From an uncultured Christensenella sp. (GTDB lineage Bacteria > Bacillota > Clostridia > Christensenellales > Borkfalkiaceae), in assembly GCA_910577055.1 (NCBI GenBank), contig CAJTKX010000008.1, forward strand, positions 6,680 through 33,025: a DNA stretch of 26,346 bases. Reading direction: 5' to 3'. The number at the start of each line of letters is the position of its first letter. Position 1 is the first letter of the stretch. Both the position numbers and the translations under genes were made by a program. Of the stretch, positions 14,404 through 22,844 are shown one piece after another. The notes beneath the pieces were generated by a model. It was not told where the DNA came from, did not search any database, and saw nothing but the letters and a program-made list of their open reading frames with translations.

Positions 14404-15762
14404 TTATCCGATTTGAGTAAACCCGTCGGCCCGGTCCTGCTTCGTCTGAAGCACTCGCAACACCTTTTCGTCGATAGTGTCACGGGCGACTAAATGAATA
14501 ACCGAGACGGTGTCCCGCTGGCCCGGCCGGTGCAGCCGCTTGTTGAACTGGGCGTAAAGCTCAGCGTCATAAGTAAGACTGAACCAAACCACCACACACC
14601 CACCTCTCTGGAGGTTGAGCCCGTGCCCGACGCTCGCAGGGTGTGCCAGCACGACGTCTATCCGGCCTGCATTCCAGTCGGCTATGTCTTCGGCCGTCTC
14701 GAGACGCCGGGCCGTCGGGAACGCCTTTCGTAGCTCCTCGTACTCGCTCCGGAAAGAGTAAGCCACGAGCACACCTCTCTCGGCACACTCCACAATCTCC
14801 TTGACGGCTTCGATTTTCTCGGTGTGGGTGACGCTATACAACTTGCCCGTTTCGTCCGTATACACACACCCGGACGCGAGTTGCCGCAGTTTAATACCAC
14901 GTGCCGATGCAGCGAACGCTACAAGCTTCTTGGTTTCACCTGTGTATGGATTGCCGTCGGAAAACTCGAGAATAGATGCGCGTTCAAATTCGCCATACTC
15001 TTTTACCCGCTTGGCCGGCATGTTGACGTACACATTTTTATAGAGTATCGGCGGCAGAGCGACACCCTCCTTTACGACATAAACAAGGTGCGCTATGTCC
15101 TTGTGAAGTTGCGGTATCATGACCGGGTTAATTTCCCAAACGGTAACTACACCGTTCATCTGGTACTTCACACGCATATACTTCTGCCGGAACGCCGTCA
15201 ACGTTTCCCCCAACGCGGCACCGCCGTCCAACAGGAATATTTGGTGCCACAGCTTTTCATATCCGCCGTGGATAGGTGTGCCCGTCAGTAGGATTCGCCG
15301 AGGAACCCTGTTGCATATCCGGCGTACCTCTTTACTGCGCAGGGATTTCTTGTTTCCGAAAAGCGTACTTTCGTCGATAATGACCATATCCCAGCAGCCG
15401 TGCGGGATTTCGTGGATACGCGTGACGCTGCACACGCAAATCCGATGATTCGCCGGCTCGACGAGAAACAGCTTAATATCGATGGCGCGCTCGCAAAAAC
15501 GAACGTTCAGCCCTAACTCATACTCCGCGGCTTCCTGCGCCCAAACACTCTTAGCTACACGTTTCGGGGCGATTATTAACACGTTTTTCACGCCACCCGT
15601 GTGAGTGTCGGGCGAGGATGCCTTGGTGCTTATAAGTGCCGACGTAGCAAATAGGGTGGATAACGTCTTACCCGCACCCATCGGCGCCACCACCAAAAGG
15701 TTTGGACGCATACATTCTTCCTTGACTATCCGTTTTTGGTAGTCGCGCAATTCTACGTTCAT
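14404..15762 (-). CDS. SNF2-like superfamily 2 DNA helicase/translocase
   Basis: A 452-residue protein with the full set of helicase motifs: Walker A APMGAGKT (26-33), motif II DEST (130-133, the D-E-x-x box), motif III LLTGTP (158-163), and in the second RecA domain SVGHGLNLQRG (378-387) and motif VI QFNKRLHRPGQ (405-415). The RLHRPGQ form is typical of phage SNF2-like helicases that follow VRR-NUC nucleases. It probably acts in replication or recombination, perhaps fork remodelling. ATG 15762 overlaps the stop of the upstream 61-residue protein (ATGA). It is the last gene of the replication block. Confidence 0.9.
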   Translation of the reverse strand: MNVELRDYQKRIVKEECMRPNLLVVAPMGAGKTLSTLFATSALISTKASSPDTHTGGVKNVLIIAPKRVAKSVWAQEAAEYELGLNVRFCERAIDIKLFLVEPANHRICVCSVTRIHEIPHGCWDMVIIDESTLFGNKKSLRSKEVRRICNRVPRRILLTGTPIHGGYEKLWHQIFLLDGGAALGETLTAFRQKYMRVKYQMNGVVTVWEINPVMIPQLHKDIAHLVYVVKEGVALPPILYKNVYVNMPAKRVKEYGEFERASILEFSDGNPYTGETKKLVAFAASARGIKLRQLASGCVYTDETGKLYSVTHTEKIEAVKEIVECAERGVLVAYSFRSEYEELRKAFPTARRLETAEDIADWNAGRIDVVLAHPASVGHGLNLQRGGCVVVWFSLTYDAELYAQFNKRLHRPGQRDTVSVIHLVARDTIDEKVLRVLQTKQDRADGFTQIG

Positions 15763-15944
15763 TTCTCGCTCGCGTCATTTCCCTGCCTTGCTTCTTCGTC
15801 CTCGTTCGCGCGTTGGGAGTTAATGCCTTTACACGGCTCGAGCCCGCCCGTAGGGCATACCTTGCCATCAAACTGGCACAAACCATCCCAGCCGCAGAGT
15901 AAACATTGCGAGGTGAACGGGGTTTTTACTTCATTCTGTGACAT
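15759..15944 (-). CDS. Small Cys-rich protein, possible zinc-binding
   Basis: A 61-residue protein starting at ATG 15944 inside the end of the nuclease gene (14-base overlap). Its stop overlaps the helicase start. Five cysteines (14, 17, 23, 30, 38) lie in SQCLLCGWDGLCQFDGKVCP and GLEPC, and may form a zinc site or disulphides. The C-terminal ~20 residues are acidic, polar and probably disordered. A longer reading upstream exists but overlaps the nuclease heavily. Function unknown; the tight coupling suggests a partner of the nuclease or helicase. Confidence 0.65.
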   Translation of the reverse strand: MSQNEVKTPFTSQCLLCGWDGLCQFDGKVCPTGGLEPCKGINSQRANEDEEARQGNDASEK

Positions 15945-16419
15945 CTTTGTGTGGGTTTTTGTGGTAGTGGTCACTCGGGTATGTGGTATACACGAAGTCC
16001 CATAACTCCAGTATGTTTTTAATTTGCGTATCAAGAACGTACACAGGTATGCCTTGCTCGTGTAAACGCTTGTGCATTTCTATCTGCAAAGGCGAGCACG
16101 GCTCCCCGGTCGTTTTCATCTCGACGTAATACGTGCGGCGGTGATAGTGCAGGATGCGGTCCGGTATGCCCGAGTTAGACATCGGGTGCATCTTGGTCGT
16201 GAAACCGCCAGCCGCTTCTACAGCGAGAACAAAAGCCCGGTCAACACGGCGTTCCGGGTATTTCGTCTTACGGTCAAGCCTTGCCTGCTTGCTTGCTTGT
16301 TTTCTCTCCTGCTCGATTTTCTCTTTGCGCGCTTTGCGGGCTTCGTATGACTGATACCAAACGGTATCCTTATACGAAGTCGCTTCATACCTCCTTGGTT
16401 CGCCTTTAGGCCATGCCAT
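15931..16419 (-). CDS. VRR-NUC domain nuclease
   Basis: A 162-residue protein. Residues 22-55 are a basic, charged helix; the C-terminal half is a VRR-NUC fold of the PD-(D/E)xK superfamily. The catalytic pattern is visible as SGIPDRIL (Asp87), VEMK (Glu100, Lys102) and PLQIEMH with Gln112. Such stand-alone nucleases act on branched DNA during phage replication or recombination. They regularly sit between the VapE-type and SNF2 genes, as here. Start ATG 16419 is preferred over an upstream TTG. It overlaps the preceding gene by 14 bases. Confidence 0.85.
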   Translation of the reverse strand: MAWPKGEPRRYEATSYKDTVWYQSYEARKARKEKIEQERKQASKQARLDRKTKYPERRVDRAFVLAVEAAGGFTTKMHPMSNSGIPDRILHYHRRTYYVEMKTTGEPCSPLQIEMHKRLHEQGIPVYVLDTQIKNILELWDFVYTTYPSDHYHKNPHKDVTE

Positions 16420-16699
16420 ATTCAATAAAATTATACGTGTTACTATCGCATAGGTATTCCACGTCGAGGGTCACAACGGGGACATCTACCGAATTAATAA
16501 TATCGTTAGCCAATACCACGTCAATATCCTTGTCTACTATGATAGCCGATAATATGTTTTCATACCTGTCGAGGTATGAATCAAATTCGTCTATTGTGGT
16601 TACCGGACGCGACACAGTGACGACTGATTCCCCTTGTAACGCGAGACGTTGGTAAACCGAAAAGTCGGCTAACCGTTTATTCGTAAGGTTCAATACCAT
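16406..16699 (-). CDS. Hypothetical protein
   Basis: A 97-residue acidic protein with two hydrophobic beta-like segments (ILSAIIVDKDIDVVLANDI and VPVVTLDVEYL) that suggest a small alpha/beta fold. It has no signal peptide and no known motif. It overlaps both neighbours (23 bases upstream, 14 downstream), so expression is tied to the replication block. Confidence 0.65.
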   Translation of the reverse strand: MVLNLTNKRLADFSVYQRLALQGESVVTVSRPVTTIDEFDSYLDRYENILSAIIVDKDIDVVLANDIINSVDVPVVTLDVEYLCDSNTYNFIEYGMA

Positions 16700-17174
16700 T
16701 GCTTGCTGTTTCTATAAAACGTTTGCTTGCGTTCCGTCGTACCTTGTACACCAATGATTTGGATACGCAAAATTCGTCGCATATCCTTTCCACGTTTCCA
16801 TCAGATTTGAGTACCTCCAATTCGATGGCGAATCGGCGGACGTTGTTAAACGCGTAACGCAATAGCTCGTCCCACATTTCGCGATTCGGGTACGATTCTA
16901 CGAGCGTCGAAATCACTTTCTTGTACCCGGCGGTTCCTCTTACCTCGTCAGTCGTTTTGGTATGGCTTCCATAATACGCGTTTCGTATCTTGCTGGCCGC
17001 CACGCTGAACGTGGCGGCCAAAGCGTCGATAGAATTATATACGTTTATCTCGTCTACGTACTCGCATACAAGATACTTTATGAACGGGGCTTCGCCGTAC
17101 ACCAACAACCGCTCTGCAAGTTGTTCCGGCATGCCGTATTCAATTAATCTTCGTGACAATAATTTACGTATCAT
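16677..17174 (-). CDS. Putative DNA-binding protein with helix-turn-helix segments
   Basis: A 165-residue protein with two helix-turn-helix-like patterns. One is near 48-68 (IDALAATFSVAASKIRNAY). The other is near 126-152 (GNVERICDEFCVSKSLVYKV followed by a basic RRNASKRF). The second resembles sigma region 4 or resolvase-type recognition helices. It may be a regulator of the replication or late genes, similar in position to ArpU/sigma-like regulators of other temperate phages, though no homology was recognised. ATG 17174 overlaps the stop of the primase-helicase (ATGA). Confidence 0.55.
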   Translation of the reverse strand: MIRKLLSRRLIEYGMPEQLAERLLVYGEAPFIKYLVCEYVDEINVYNSIDALAATFSVAASKIRNAYYGSHTKTTDEVRGTAGYKKVISTLVESYPNREMWDELLRYAFNNVRRFAIELEVLKSDGNVERICDEFCVSKSLVYKVRRNASKRFIETASNGIEPYE

Positions 17175-19555
17175 TTCTTACCTAAGATTCTGTCGTTTTT
17201 CTCTTTTTCTGCCTGCATTTCGGCTTTCGCAAGGTCCTGCATCGCCGACTTACGAACCCACGCAACAGCTACGCCGTACTCGCCGAAACGCTTTTTACTG
17301 CCGTCTTGTATAAACAATCCGGTGCCACGTATCGCTTCCCCGATTTTCCGGCTGCGGCCGATAGTGCTTTCGGAACGCGGTATCTCGAAAAATTCACGGG
17401 CTACCTCCGTTGTACAGACAAAAGAACGAGGTTTGCCACGCCATACATCTTTTTGGTCGCGCCAATACGATATACGTTCAAATATAGACCACTCGTACCA
17501 GTCGTTCGGAACAGGCATGTTCAAGTAGTCGATAAGCGCACCTTGTTCTATGTCTTCGGCCTTGTGCACTTGTCGTAACATACGTGCTTCTACTTCAGCG
17601 GCGTCCGACAAAACGGGAAGCACACCCATACGGTAGTAGTGAACAGCTTCGGCCCAATACTGGTCTACCAATTCGAGAAACGAATCGTCAATCGGGTTTA
17701 TTGTTCTGCGTTCCGCGGAGCACATCATACCCCACCAACGTCTTCCGTCTTCACTCGGGTCGTCGAGAAACACAACGTCGTTTGACGACGCGATGAACAC
17801 ACATTGGCGTTTGTACGTTTTCGTGTATTTCATATACGCGGAACGGTAACGGTCCGAACCCTTTGTCACGAACGCTTTACGGCTATTCGTGCTCCGGTTC
17901 TGCACACCGTTCAACTCCGCAATCTCCATCAACCACACACCGCGTAACTGCTCATACGCTTCCTTACCGCCGTTAAACGTGTAAAACGAGTCGCTGCCCC
18001 AAAGTTTAGCCATACGTTTAATGAAACGTGACTTACCCAGACCCTCCTCGGAGACCAACACAGGTATGTAGTCCATCTTCGATGCCGGTATGAACACGCG
18101 ACGCACCGCTCCGACAAAAAATTTCAACCCGACCTCGCGCGAGTACAACGTATCCTCTACACCGAAGCAGTCAATAAAAATACGTTCCAAGCGAGGTACG
18201 CCGTCCCATTCGAGACTTTCAAGGTATTCGCGCACGGGATGAAACGCGTTCTGATGCGACACAATATTCAAAGCGTGCGTTACTATACGTTCATTCGTAA
18301 AGTCGTACTTCTGCTCGAAATACTTGAAAAGGTTACTTTCGTCGTAATCCTCCATCTCCTCATACTCTTGTATGCTTTTGCAGTCTTCGTTAACCGCTCG
18401 CACCTCGAACATAGTACGCCAATACGGCAAACGTTTAAGCACGAGGGACGCGGTGAACATGTCATATGCGAACACACCTGCTATCGCGGGGTCGTACCGC
18501 AGAATAAGCTCGGCGTTAGATATTGTTTTCTCGACGTTGCCTTTCTTATCTACAACTAATCGCTCTTGCAGTATGATTCTTGAATCGTCATCCTCGATGG
18601 CATCGAGCGTTTTTTGTAAACGTTCATCGTTATCCGGACGTATGCCGAGCGATTCGCACAGCTCTGCCATTTTTGCTTCGCCGGACTTACCGTCACCGAA
18701 CTTGTACAAACGTACTGCATCGTACGAATTGTGGCTGCGTCCTAAATACTTGTCCGTCCCATGGAACGATACCAAATATTTGTCCTCAAAAATTTTACCC
18801 CCCGACGTTGTAGATGCGCCGATTAAAGTGTAGCTTCCGTCGTGCTCCTTACGCCATACATCGGACAAAAACTCCTCTATAGCGTCACGTATCGGGAACC
18901 GCTTGCAGAACGCACCTATTATGCCACCTTTCGTCAAAGGGTCCTGCACTCTCGGCACTTTTTCAACTCTAACCGCTGATAGGTCCTGCCAGTCACCCAA
19001 TTCAGATAACAACGATTCGACGCTCAACGGCTCGCCGTCGTTGCTCTCGAAAAAATAATCTGCATCCGATGGGACGGACGGCAAGAACATGATACGATTA
19101 AAATCGAACGTTGCGACGTCAAGCGGCAATTTGAATTTGTCGTGCAATACTCGCATAATCGCCCCATATTCGTCTGCCTGCACGTTACGATTGAGCGGGC
19201 AGACTACACGAAACCTTGGGTTATCCGGCGTCGACGAGTGTGTTGAGTGGATAATGTATGATTTCCCGTTCAACCACCTGCGTAACTCACCCAAGGTCTG
19301 TTCTCCCCCGTCGTCGATATCCAACGAAAGTATCTGACGATATCTTACTACACGTTTCTCCGCGAAACCACCAATGAAAAACCCGACGTCCTTCGCTTCC
19401 GTGCGTTGGGCCTTTGTCATCGCTACGTATTGCTCCATCGTATGGGCAGAGTACTCTACGTTTTTTAGACGTTTCACGAGCTCCGCCCACTCCCACTGTA
19501 CGCGTTTTGTAGTGACTGATTTGCGATTTGCGCCGAGTGCTATGTCGAAAACCAT
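17171..19555 (-). CDS. VapE-type primase-helicase (AEP primase + SF3-like helicase)
   Basis: A 794-residue replication initiator/helicase. The N-terminal third looks like an archaeo-eukaryotic primase: LSLDIDD (near 78-82, acidic metal-binding residues), HSTHSSTPDNPRFRVVCPL (near 103-121) and RIMFLPSVP. The C-terminal half is the VirE/VapE helicase: Walker A SEEGLGKS (near 502-509), an AELNG Walker B-like segment, and IASSNDVVFLDDPSEDGRRW, the arginine-rich sensor region. The Walker A lacks the first Gly, as is common in this family. ATG 19555 is chosen because it follows a run of A's just after the polA stop; a longer ORF to 19597 would overlap polA. It probably unwinds and primes at the phage origin. 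Confidence 0.85.
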   Translation of the reverse strand: MVFDIALGANRKSVTTKRVQWEWAELVKRLKNVEYSAHTMEQYVAMTKAQRTEAKDVGFFIGGFAEKRVVRYRQILSLDIDDGGEQTLGELRRWLNGKSYIIHSTHSSTPDNPRFRVVCPLNRNVQADEYGAIMRVLHDKFKLPLDVATFDFNRIMFLPSVPSDADYFFESNDGEPLSVESLLSELGDWQDLSAVRVEKVPRVQDPLTKGGIIGAFCKRFPIRDAIEEFLSDVWRKEHDGSYTLIGASTTSGGKIFEDKYLVSFHGTDKYLGRSHNSYDAVRLYKFGDGKSGEAKMAELCESLGIRPDNDERLQKTLDAIEDDDSRIILQERLVVDKKGNVEKTISNAELILRYDPAIAGVFAYDMFTASLVLKRLPYWRTMFEVRAVNEDCKSIQEYEEMEDYDESNLFKYFEQKYDFTNERIVTHALNIVSHQNAFHPVREYLESLEWDGVPRLERIFIDCFGVEDTLYSREVGLKFFVGAVRRVFIPASKMDYIPVLVSEEGLGKSRFIKRMAKLWGSDSFYTFNGGKEAYEQLRGVWLMEIAELNGVQNRSTNSRKAFVTKGSDRYRSAYMKYTKTYKRQCVFIASSNDVVFLDDPSEDGRRWWGMMCSAERRTINPIDDSFLELVDQYWAEAVHYYRMGVLPVLSDAAEVEARMLRQVHKAEDIEQGALIDYLNMPVPNDWYEWSIFERISYWRDQKDVWRGKPRSFVCTTEVAREFFEIPRSESTIGRSRKIGEAIRGTGLFIQDGSKKRFGEYGVAVAWVRKSAMQDLAKAEMQAEKEKNDRILGKK

Positions 19556-19562
19556 TTTTTTT

Positions 19563-21458
19563 TTATTTTCTGTACCTATCCGACGTAAAGCCGTCACCTT
19601 TCGTAACCAAACCTTGTGCCCACTTTATGGGTCGCGCCATTTCCTCCAACATGATATCCAACATAGGTATGCCGGGCTCGTGCAAAAACCACGCTTCGTC
19701 GTGAACTGAGCCGATGATTTGTGCGCACGGTATACGTTTGCATGCACGTATAACCGCCTCGAGCAAAACGTCACGTGCAATCGCCTGCACGATATTTTCA
19801 ACTACAGTACCGTGCCAAAGTTTATGCCACGTCACGCACCCGTCGCTGTAATCCATATACTGGACATCATATCCGTACTGCGTCGGTGTTTTGCTAACAT
19901 TGCGATAGTATAGGGCCCGTCCGCTGGGCAAACCTACTCGCATAGTTTTTCCGTCGAACACAAACGAAAGCAACATTTTGTTGCAATACGTCTGACATTT
20001 TCCGATGTTCAACGCATCTTTGAACGCTCTGTCAAGTTTATACCACAACGCCACGATTTCGGGATTGGCGGCTCTCCATTGTTGGTTGAGCTCTTGCGCT
20101 TTCGCTTCACCGATTTTGAGGTAGAAATCCAAATTGATACGCGATAACGCTTTACCACTTCCGCCAAAACCGAAACCAAGTTCTGCGTTTTTGCCGTATT
20201 GACGTTCTATCATGTCCTTTGTCACTTTCGGCAATCCAAACATTTTCTCGGCGGAACGTGCGTAAATGTCATTACCATTCGCAAACGCTTCCATCCGCCA
20301 CGTGCACCCCGCCATGTATGCCACAATACGCGCTTCAATTTGCGAAAGGTCTGCGCACGAGAATGACAAACGTTCGTCATGACCAAGGCATAACCGCAAG
20401 TGCTGGCGTAAATGCCCATAATCGCGTACCCCCGAGAGGTCCTCGCGCACCTCTGACAAGATGCGGGCCCAATTCTGCAACTGCACGCCGCGACTGCTCC
20501 AGCGGCCTGTGTGCGCTCCGTAGCCCAAGAATTCGCCGTGTATACGACCGTCGGGGCATGCCCGGCTCATCGCCTTAGGCAGCTTCCTAAAGGCCGCCCC
20601 CGTGGCTCGGTCCCGCAAATCGAGAATCGGGTGCGATTGACTAGACCTCTCTTTTGAGTTTAGGGATGGCAGGTACACACCCTCGCACCGTAATGCGGCT
20701 TGCACCTGCTGTGTTGAACGCAGGTTCGCGATGCCGTACACACGCAACGCTTCCTCGCTTGCCGAGGTCTCGTACTCGTGTACCAGCGTCATAATACGAT
20801 TAGCAAGGTCTGCGTCGAACGGTACGCCGTTGAAATTCATCTCGAACGTGCAACGCATGGCGTCCAATTCGATCTGAGGTAATGCCACCATTTTTCGGAA
20901 GCACTCGCGCATTACGACTACATCGCCGGCCGCGTACTGCACGAACCTTTCCCACTCCGCGGGGTTCGTCTCTTTTGTCGCCCACTCCGTCGGTAAAAGA
21001 CCTACTAAACGGTTATGCTCTTTCACGGCGGCCGACGTTCCGCGTTTATACACTTTCGGTTTCGGCGTCGAGAAAAGTTTCAGTTCCTCTTGTGACGCCT
21101 TTTGTGTAGTTTTAAGAACGTGCGCAAGGTCTGCCAGTTTACGTGGGTAACCATAATACGCCGCTTGGTACGCCGTGTCGAACCAAGCGTTGTATACAAC
21201 TTCTATCCCCAACACGTATTTAGTAACGCACATATCGAATTCCGCATTATGCGCTACTTTCAGCGTCTCGTCATCCTCGAACGCTTCCCACACCTTGTGT
21301 GGTATTGCATCCCGTTCTACTACTTGCACCGGGTCATCGTTAAATGCGTAAGCGAGTAACAACACCTCTGTAGTTGGGTGCATACAATATTTATGCGAAC
21401 CGAGCGACGGTAAGTCCGATTCTGAACGCGTTTCGTAGTCAAGAAATAAAATGTCCAT
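19563..21458 (-). CDS. DNA polymerase I family replicative polymerase with 3'-5' exonuclease
   Basis: A 631-residue family A polymerase. Exonuclease: LDYETRS (Asp7, Glu9), HNAEFD (Asp75) and YAAGD (Tyr175...Asp179). Polymerase: TGRWSSRGVQLQNW (near 317-330), motif A CADLSQIEAR (Asp370), motif B R419-Q-Y-G-K423-N-A-E-L427-G-F-G-F431-G, motif C SVHDEAW (His586-Asp587-Glu588). All catalytic residues are present, so it should be active and proofreading. The position equal to E. coli Phe762 is Leu and the O-helix Tyr is Phe. There is no 5' nuclease domain. A GC-rich leader of 117 bases precedes ATG 21458, in contrast to the tight spacing elsewhere. Confidence 0.92.
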   Translation of the reverse strand: MDILFLDYETRSESDLPSLGSHKYCMHPTTEVLLLAYAFNDDPVQVVERDAIPHKVWEAFEDDETLKVAHNAEFDMCVTKYVLGIEVVYNAWFDTAYQAAYYGYPRKLADLAHVLKTTQKASQEELKLFSTPKPKVYKRGTSAAVKEHNRLVGLLPTEWATKETNPAEWERFVQYAAGDVVVMRECFRKMVALPQIELDAMRCTFEMNFNGVPFDADLANRIMTLVHEYETSASEEALRVYGIANLRSTQQVQAALRCEGVYLPSLNSKERSSQSHPILDLRDRATGAAFRKLPKAMSRACPDGRIHGEFLGYGAHTGRWSSRGVQLQNWARILSEVREDLSGVRDYGHLRQHLRLCLGHDERLSFSCADLSQIEARIVAYMAGCTWRMEAFANGNDIYARSAEKMFGLPKVTKDMIERQYGKNAELGFGFGGSGKALSRINLDFYLKIGEAKAQELNQQWRAANPEIVALWYKLDRAFKDALNIGKCQTYCNKMLLSFVFDGKTMRVGLPSGRALYYRNVSKTPTQYGYDVQYMDYSDGCVTWHKLWHGTVVENIVQAIARDVLLEAVIRACKRIPCAQIIGSVHDEAWFLHEPGIPMLDIMLEEMARPIKWAQGLVTKGDGFTSDRYRK

Positions 21459-21475
21459 TTTGTGTGTGTGTTAGC

Positions 21476-21538
21476 GCCAGCCCCCGGAACCGCCCCGGGC
21501 GCACCCGCAGCAGGTGGTGCGAAACTTGTTTGGCTGGC
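21476..21538 (-). promoter_or_regulatory. Structured RNA leader of polA (three-way junction)
   Basis: On the transcribed strand a 7-bp closing stem (21532-21538 with 21476-21482) encloses two adjacent hairpins: a 6-bp stem (21516-21521 with 21500-21505) and a 5-bp GC stem (21495-21499 with 21483-21487). There is no unpaired base between the two hairpins or between the last hairpin and the closing stem. It ends 17 bases before the polA ATG. Such order in a 63-base GC-rich element suggests a regulatory RNA or a protein-binding translational operator. Confidence 0.5.
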
Positions 21539-21543
21539 TGTGC

Positions 21544-21567
21544 ACCGCACGTGTCAATACGTGCGGT
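21544..21567 (-). terminator. Hairpin after the 54-aa gene
   Basis: A perfect 9-bp stem (21544-21552 with 21559-21567) and 6-base loop, starting nine bases after the stop of the upstream small gene. It is terminator-like but lacks a T-run, and it lies directly ahead of the polA leader structure. Confidence 0.45.
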
Positions 21568-21576
21568 ACGATACCT

Positions 21577-21741
21577 TTATTCCTCGGTAGTTACCGCCTC
21601 GAGGAATATATCCAGTGTATACGTTACAAAATTGTCCCCGCTATAAACAACGGGCGTGCGTGTGGCCCGCGGTGCTTTGCTGCTATGCACTACACCGATA
21701 CGTCCGGTCACCATGTTACGGACGATTGTTCCGCTATTCAT
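21577..21741 (-). CDS. Small hypothetical protein, SH3-like pattern
   Basis: A 54-residue protein starting MNSGTIVRNMVTGRIGVVHS, with ATG 21741 overlapping the end of the single-strand binding protein gene by eight bases. The GTIVRNMVTGRIGVV segment looks like a small SH3/KOW-type beta barrel, as in many short phage proteins. The rest is beta-rich with an acidic end. Function unknown; coupled to the single-strand binding protein. Confidence 0.6.
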   Translation of the reverse strand: MNSGTIVRNMVTGRIGVVHSSKAPRATRTPVVYSGDNFVTYTLDIFLEAVTTEE

Positions 21742-22348
21742 AGTCAGTATCGATGTAATCACTTACGTCTCCGGAAGCGCCGCCGATTCGTTCGCCCTCG
21801 GCCGCGCGCACGATGGCGTGCACGTTGGCACCGATACCTTGGAAACCGGATTGGCCGTAAGTCCAAAACGACACGTTCGCAAAAATGTAGTCACCGTCCG
21901 CAAGTTCCTCGTCAGAGATTTTCTCAACAGGCGTGCCCGCAATAGGATACCCGTTGAAAATAGCGCGGCGCTGCATGTCTGCAACAATCGGGCGCACGGT
22001 TTTCGACGCGACTTTCAGAATCATATACCCGCGGAACGCGTCCTTACCGTCGTTTTCGTCGGCGTATTTGTCCCCGTCCTCAAGGCAATTGTTTTTCGGG
22101 TTGATGGATGCCGGCGTTCTACCTTTGAAATACTGGTTTGTCTTCAATTCCTCGAACGCCTTGTTATACGCTTCGTTCAGTTGCGCCATCTTATCCGCAT
22201 CGTCTTTCGGGATAAGTATCAAGGCGTTGTACTTGTAGTTTTCGGGGGTGTCGACTGCACCCTTGACCAGCGTTTTTGTGAACAGCCCCTTAGGGTAAAC
22301 CACACGGCACGTCGGTGCGCCTTTGATTTGAAATCTCTCTTGTGACAT
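21734..22348 (-). CDS. Single-stranded DNA-binding protein, DUF2815-like
   Basis: A 204-residue protein. The N terminus (PTCRVVYPKGLFTKTL), the ALILIPKDDADKM strand and loop, the middle NPKNNCLEDGDKYAD, and the C-terminal SFWTYGQSGFQGIGANVHAI agree with DUF2815, a family used by phages as single-strand binding protein next to family A polymerases. The C-terminal tail is acidic (DVSDYIDTDYE), as expected for an SSB that recruits partner proteins. ATG 22348 follows a short AT-rich leader with three copies of an 8-base repeat. It heads the SSB - 54-aa gene unit. Confidence 0.8.
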   Translation of the reverse strand: MSQERFQIKGAPTCRVVYPKGLFTKTLVKGAVDTPENYKYNALILIPKDDADKMAQLNEAYNKAFEELKTNQYFKGRTPASINPKNNCLEDGDKYADENDGKDAFRGYMILKVASKTVRPIVADMQRRAIFNGYPIAGTPVEKISDEELADGDYIFANVSFWTYGQSGFQGIGANVHAIVRAAEGERIGGASGDVSDYIDTDYE

Positions 22349-22352
22349 AATA

Positions 22353-22376
22353 TTAAAGTGTTAAAGTGTTAAAGTG
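22353..22376. repeat. Three direct repeats of ttaaagtg upstream of the SSB gene
   Basis: Three perfect, contiguous copies (22353-22360, 22361-22368, 22369-22376), lying 4 to 28 bases upstream of the SSB ATG on the minus strand (read there as cactttaa). The position is right for an operator bound by a regulator or by the SSB itself. Confidence 0.6.
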
Positions 22377-22397
22377 CCAGATTTTAGGCGATGAATT

Positions 22398-22817
22398 TTA
22401 AGCCTTAGAGCCATTAAAACGCATCTTTATGTATTCAAGGCTTAACAGGTTTATGTCCTCGTCGGACAACTCGAACATGCCTTTACACAAATCGATTAAC
22501 ATGTTAAAATACAAATCCGTGATATGTATTTCAAGACCGCCTACCTCGACGGGGTCGACCTTCTCGAAACACGGGCTGCCCGGGTCGGTGATAAACTTTG
22601 TTACATAACACAAAATGCGTTCGGATACTCCGTCTACGTCTTCATCGTGCAGCACAACACGTACCACGTCCGCATTGTCGTTACACCACAACGCGAATCC
22701 CGCGATAACTGATGATTTAAGTCTGTCTACTCCGGCAAACTCCTTTATAGTATTGCCACATGTTACTTTGAACTTCCCATCCCACGTGTTCAGCTCAACT
22801 TTCAGTAAATCTTTCAT
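22398..22817 (-). CDS. Hypothetical protein
   Basis: A 139-residue acidic protein with a beta-rich first half (LLKVELNTWDGKFKVTCGNT, then VVRVVLHDED) and a helical end (NMLIDLCKGMFELSDEDINL). It has no signal peptide or known motif. Its ATG is preceded directly by 21 A residues, the longest homopolymer in the window. It lies between the SSB gene and a small basic protein, in the early/replication half. Confidence 0.65.
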   Translation of the reverse strand: MKDLLKVELNTWDGKFKVTCGNTIKEFAGVDRLKSSVIAGFALWCNDNADVVRVVLHDEDVDGVSERILCYVTKFITDPGSPCFEKVDPVEVGGLEIHITDLYFNMLIDLCKGMFELSDEDINLLSLEYIKMRFNGSKA

Positions 22818-22838
22818 TTTTTTTTTTTTTTTTTTTTT
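22818..22838 (-). other. Poly(A) tract at a start codon
   Basis: Twenty-one A's on the coding strand lie directly upstream of ATG 22817. In Bacteroidetes, A-rich leaders raise translation. A tract of this length is prone to slippage, so its length may vary between copies. Confidence 0.6.
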
Positions 22839-22844
22839 ATAAAA

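Noticed and set aside
19555..19597. Longer start for the primase-helicase
   Set aside because: It would overlap the polymerase gene by 35 bases; ATG 19555 after the A-run is the better start.
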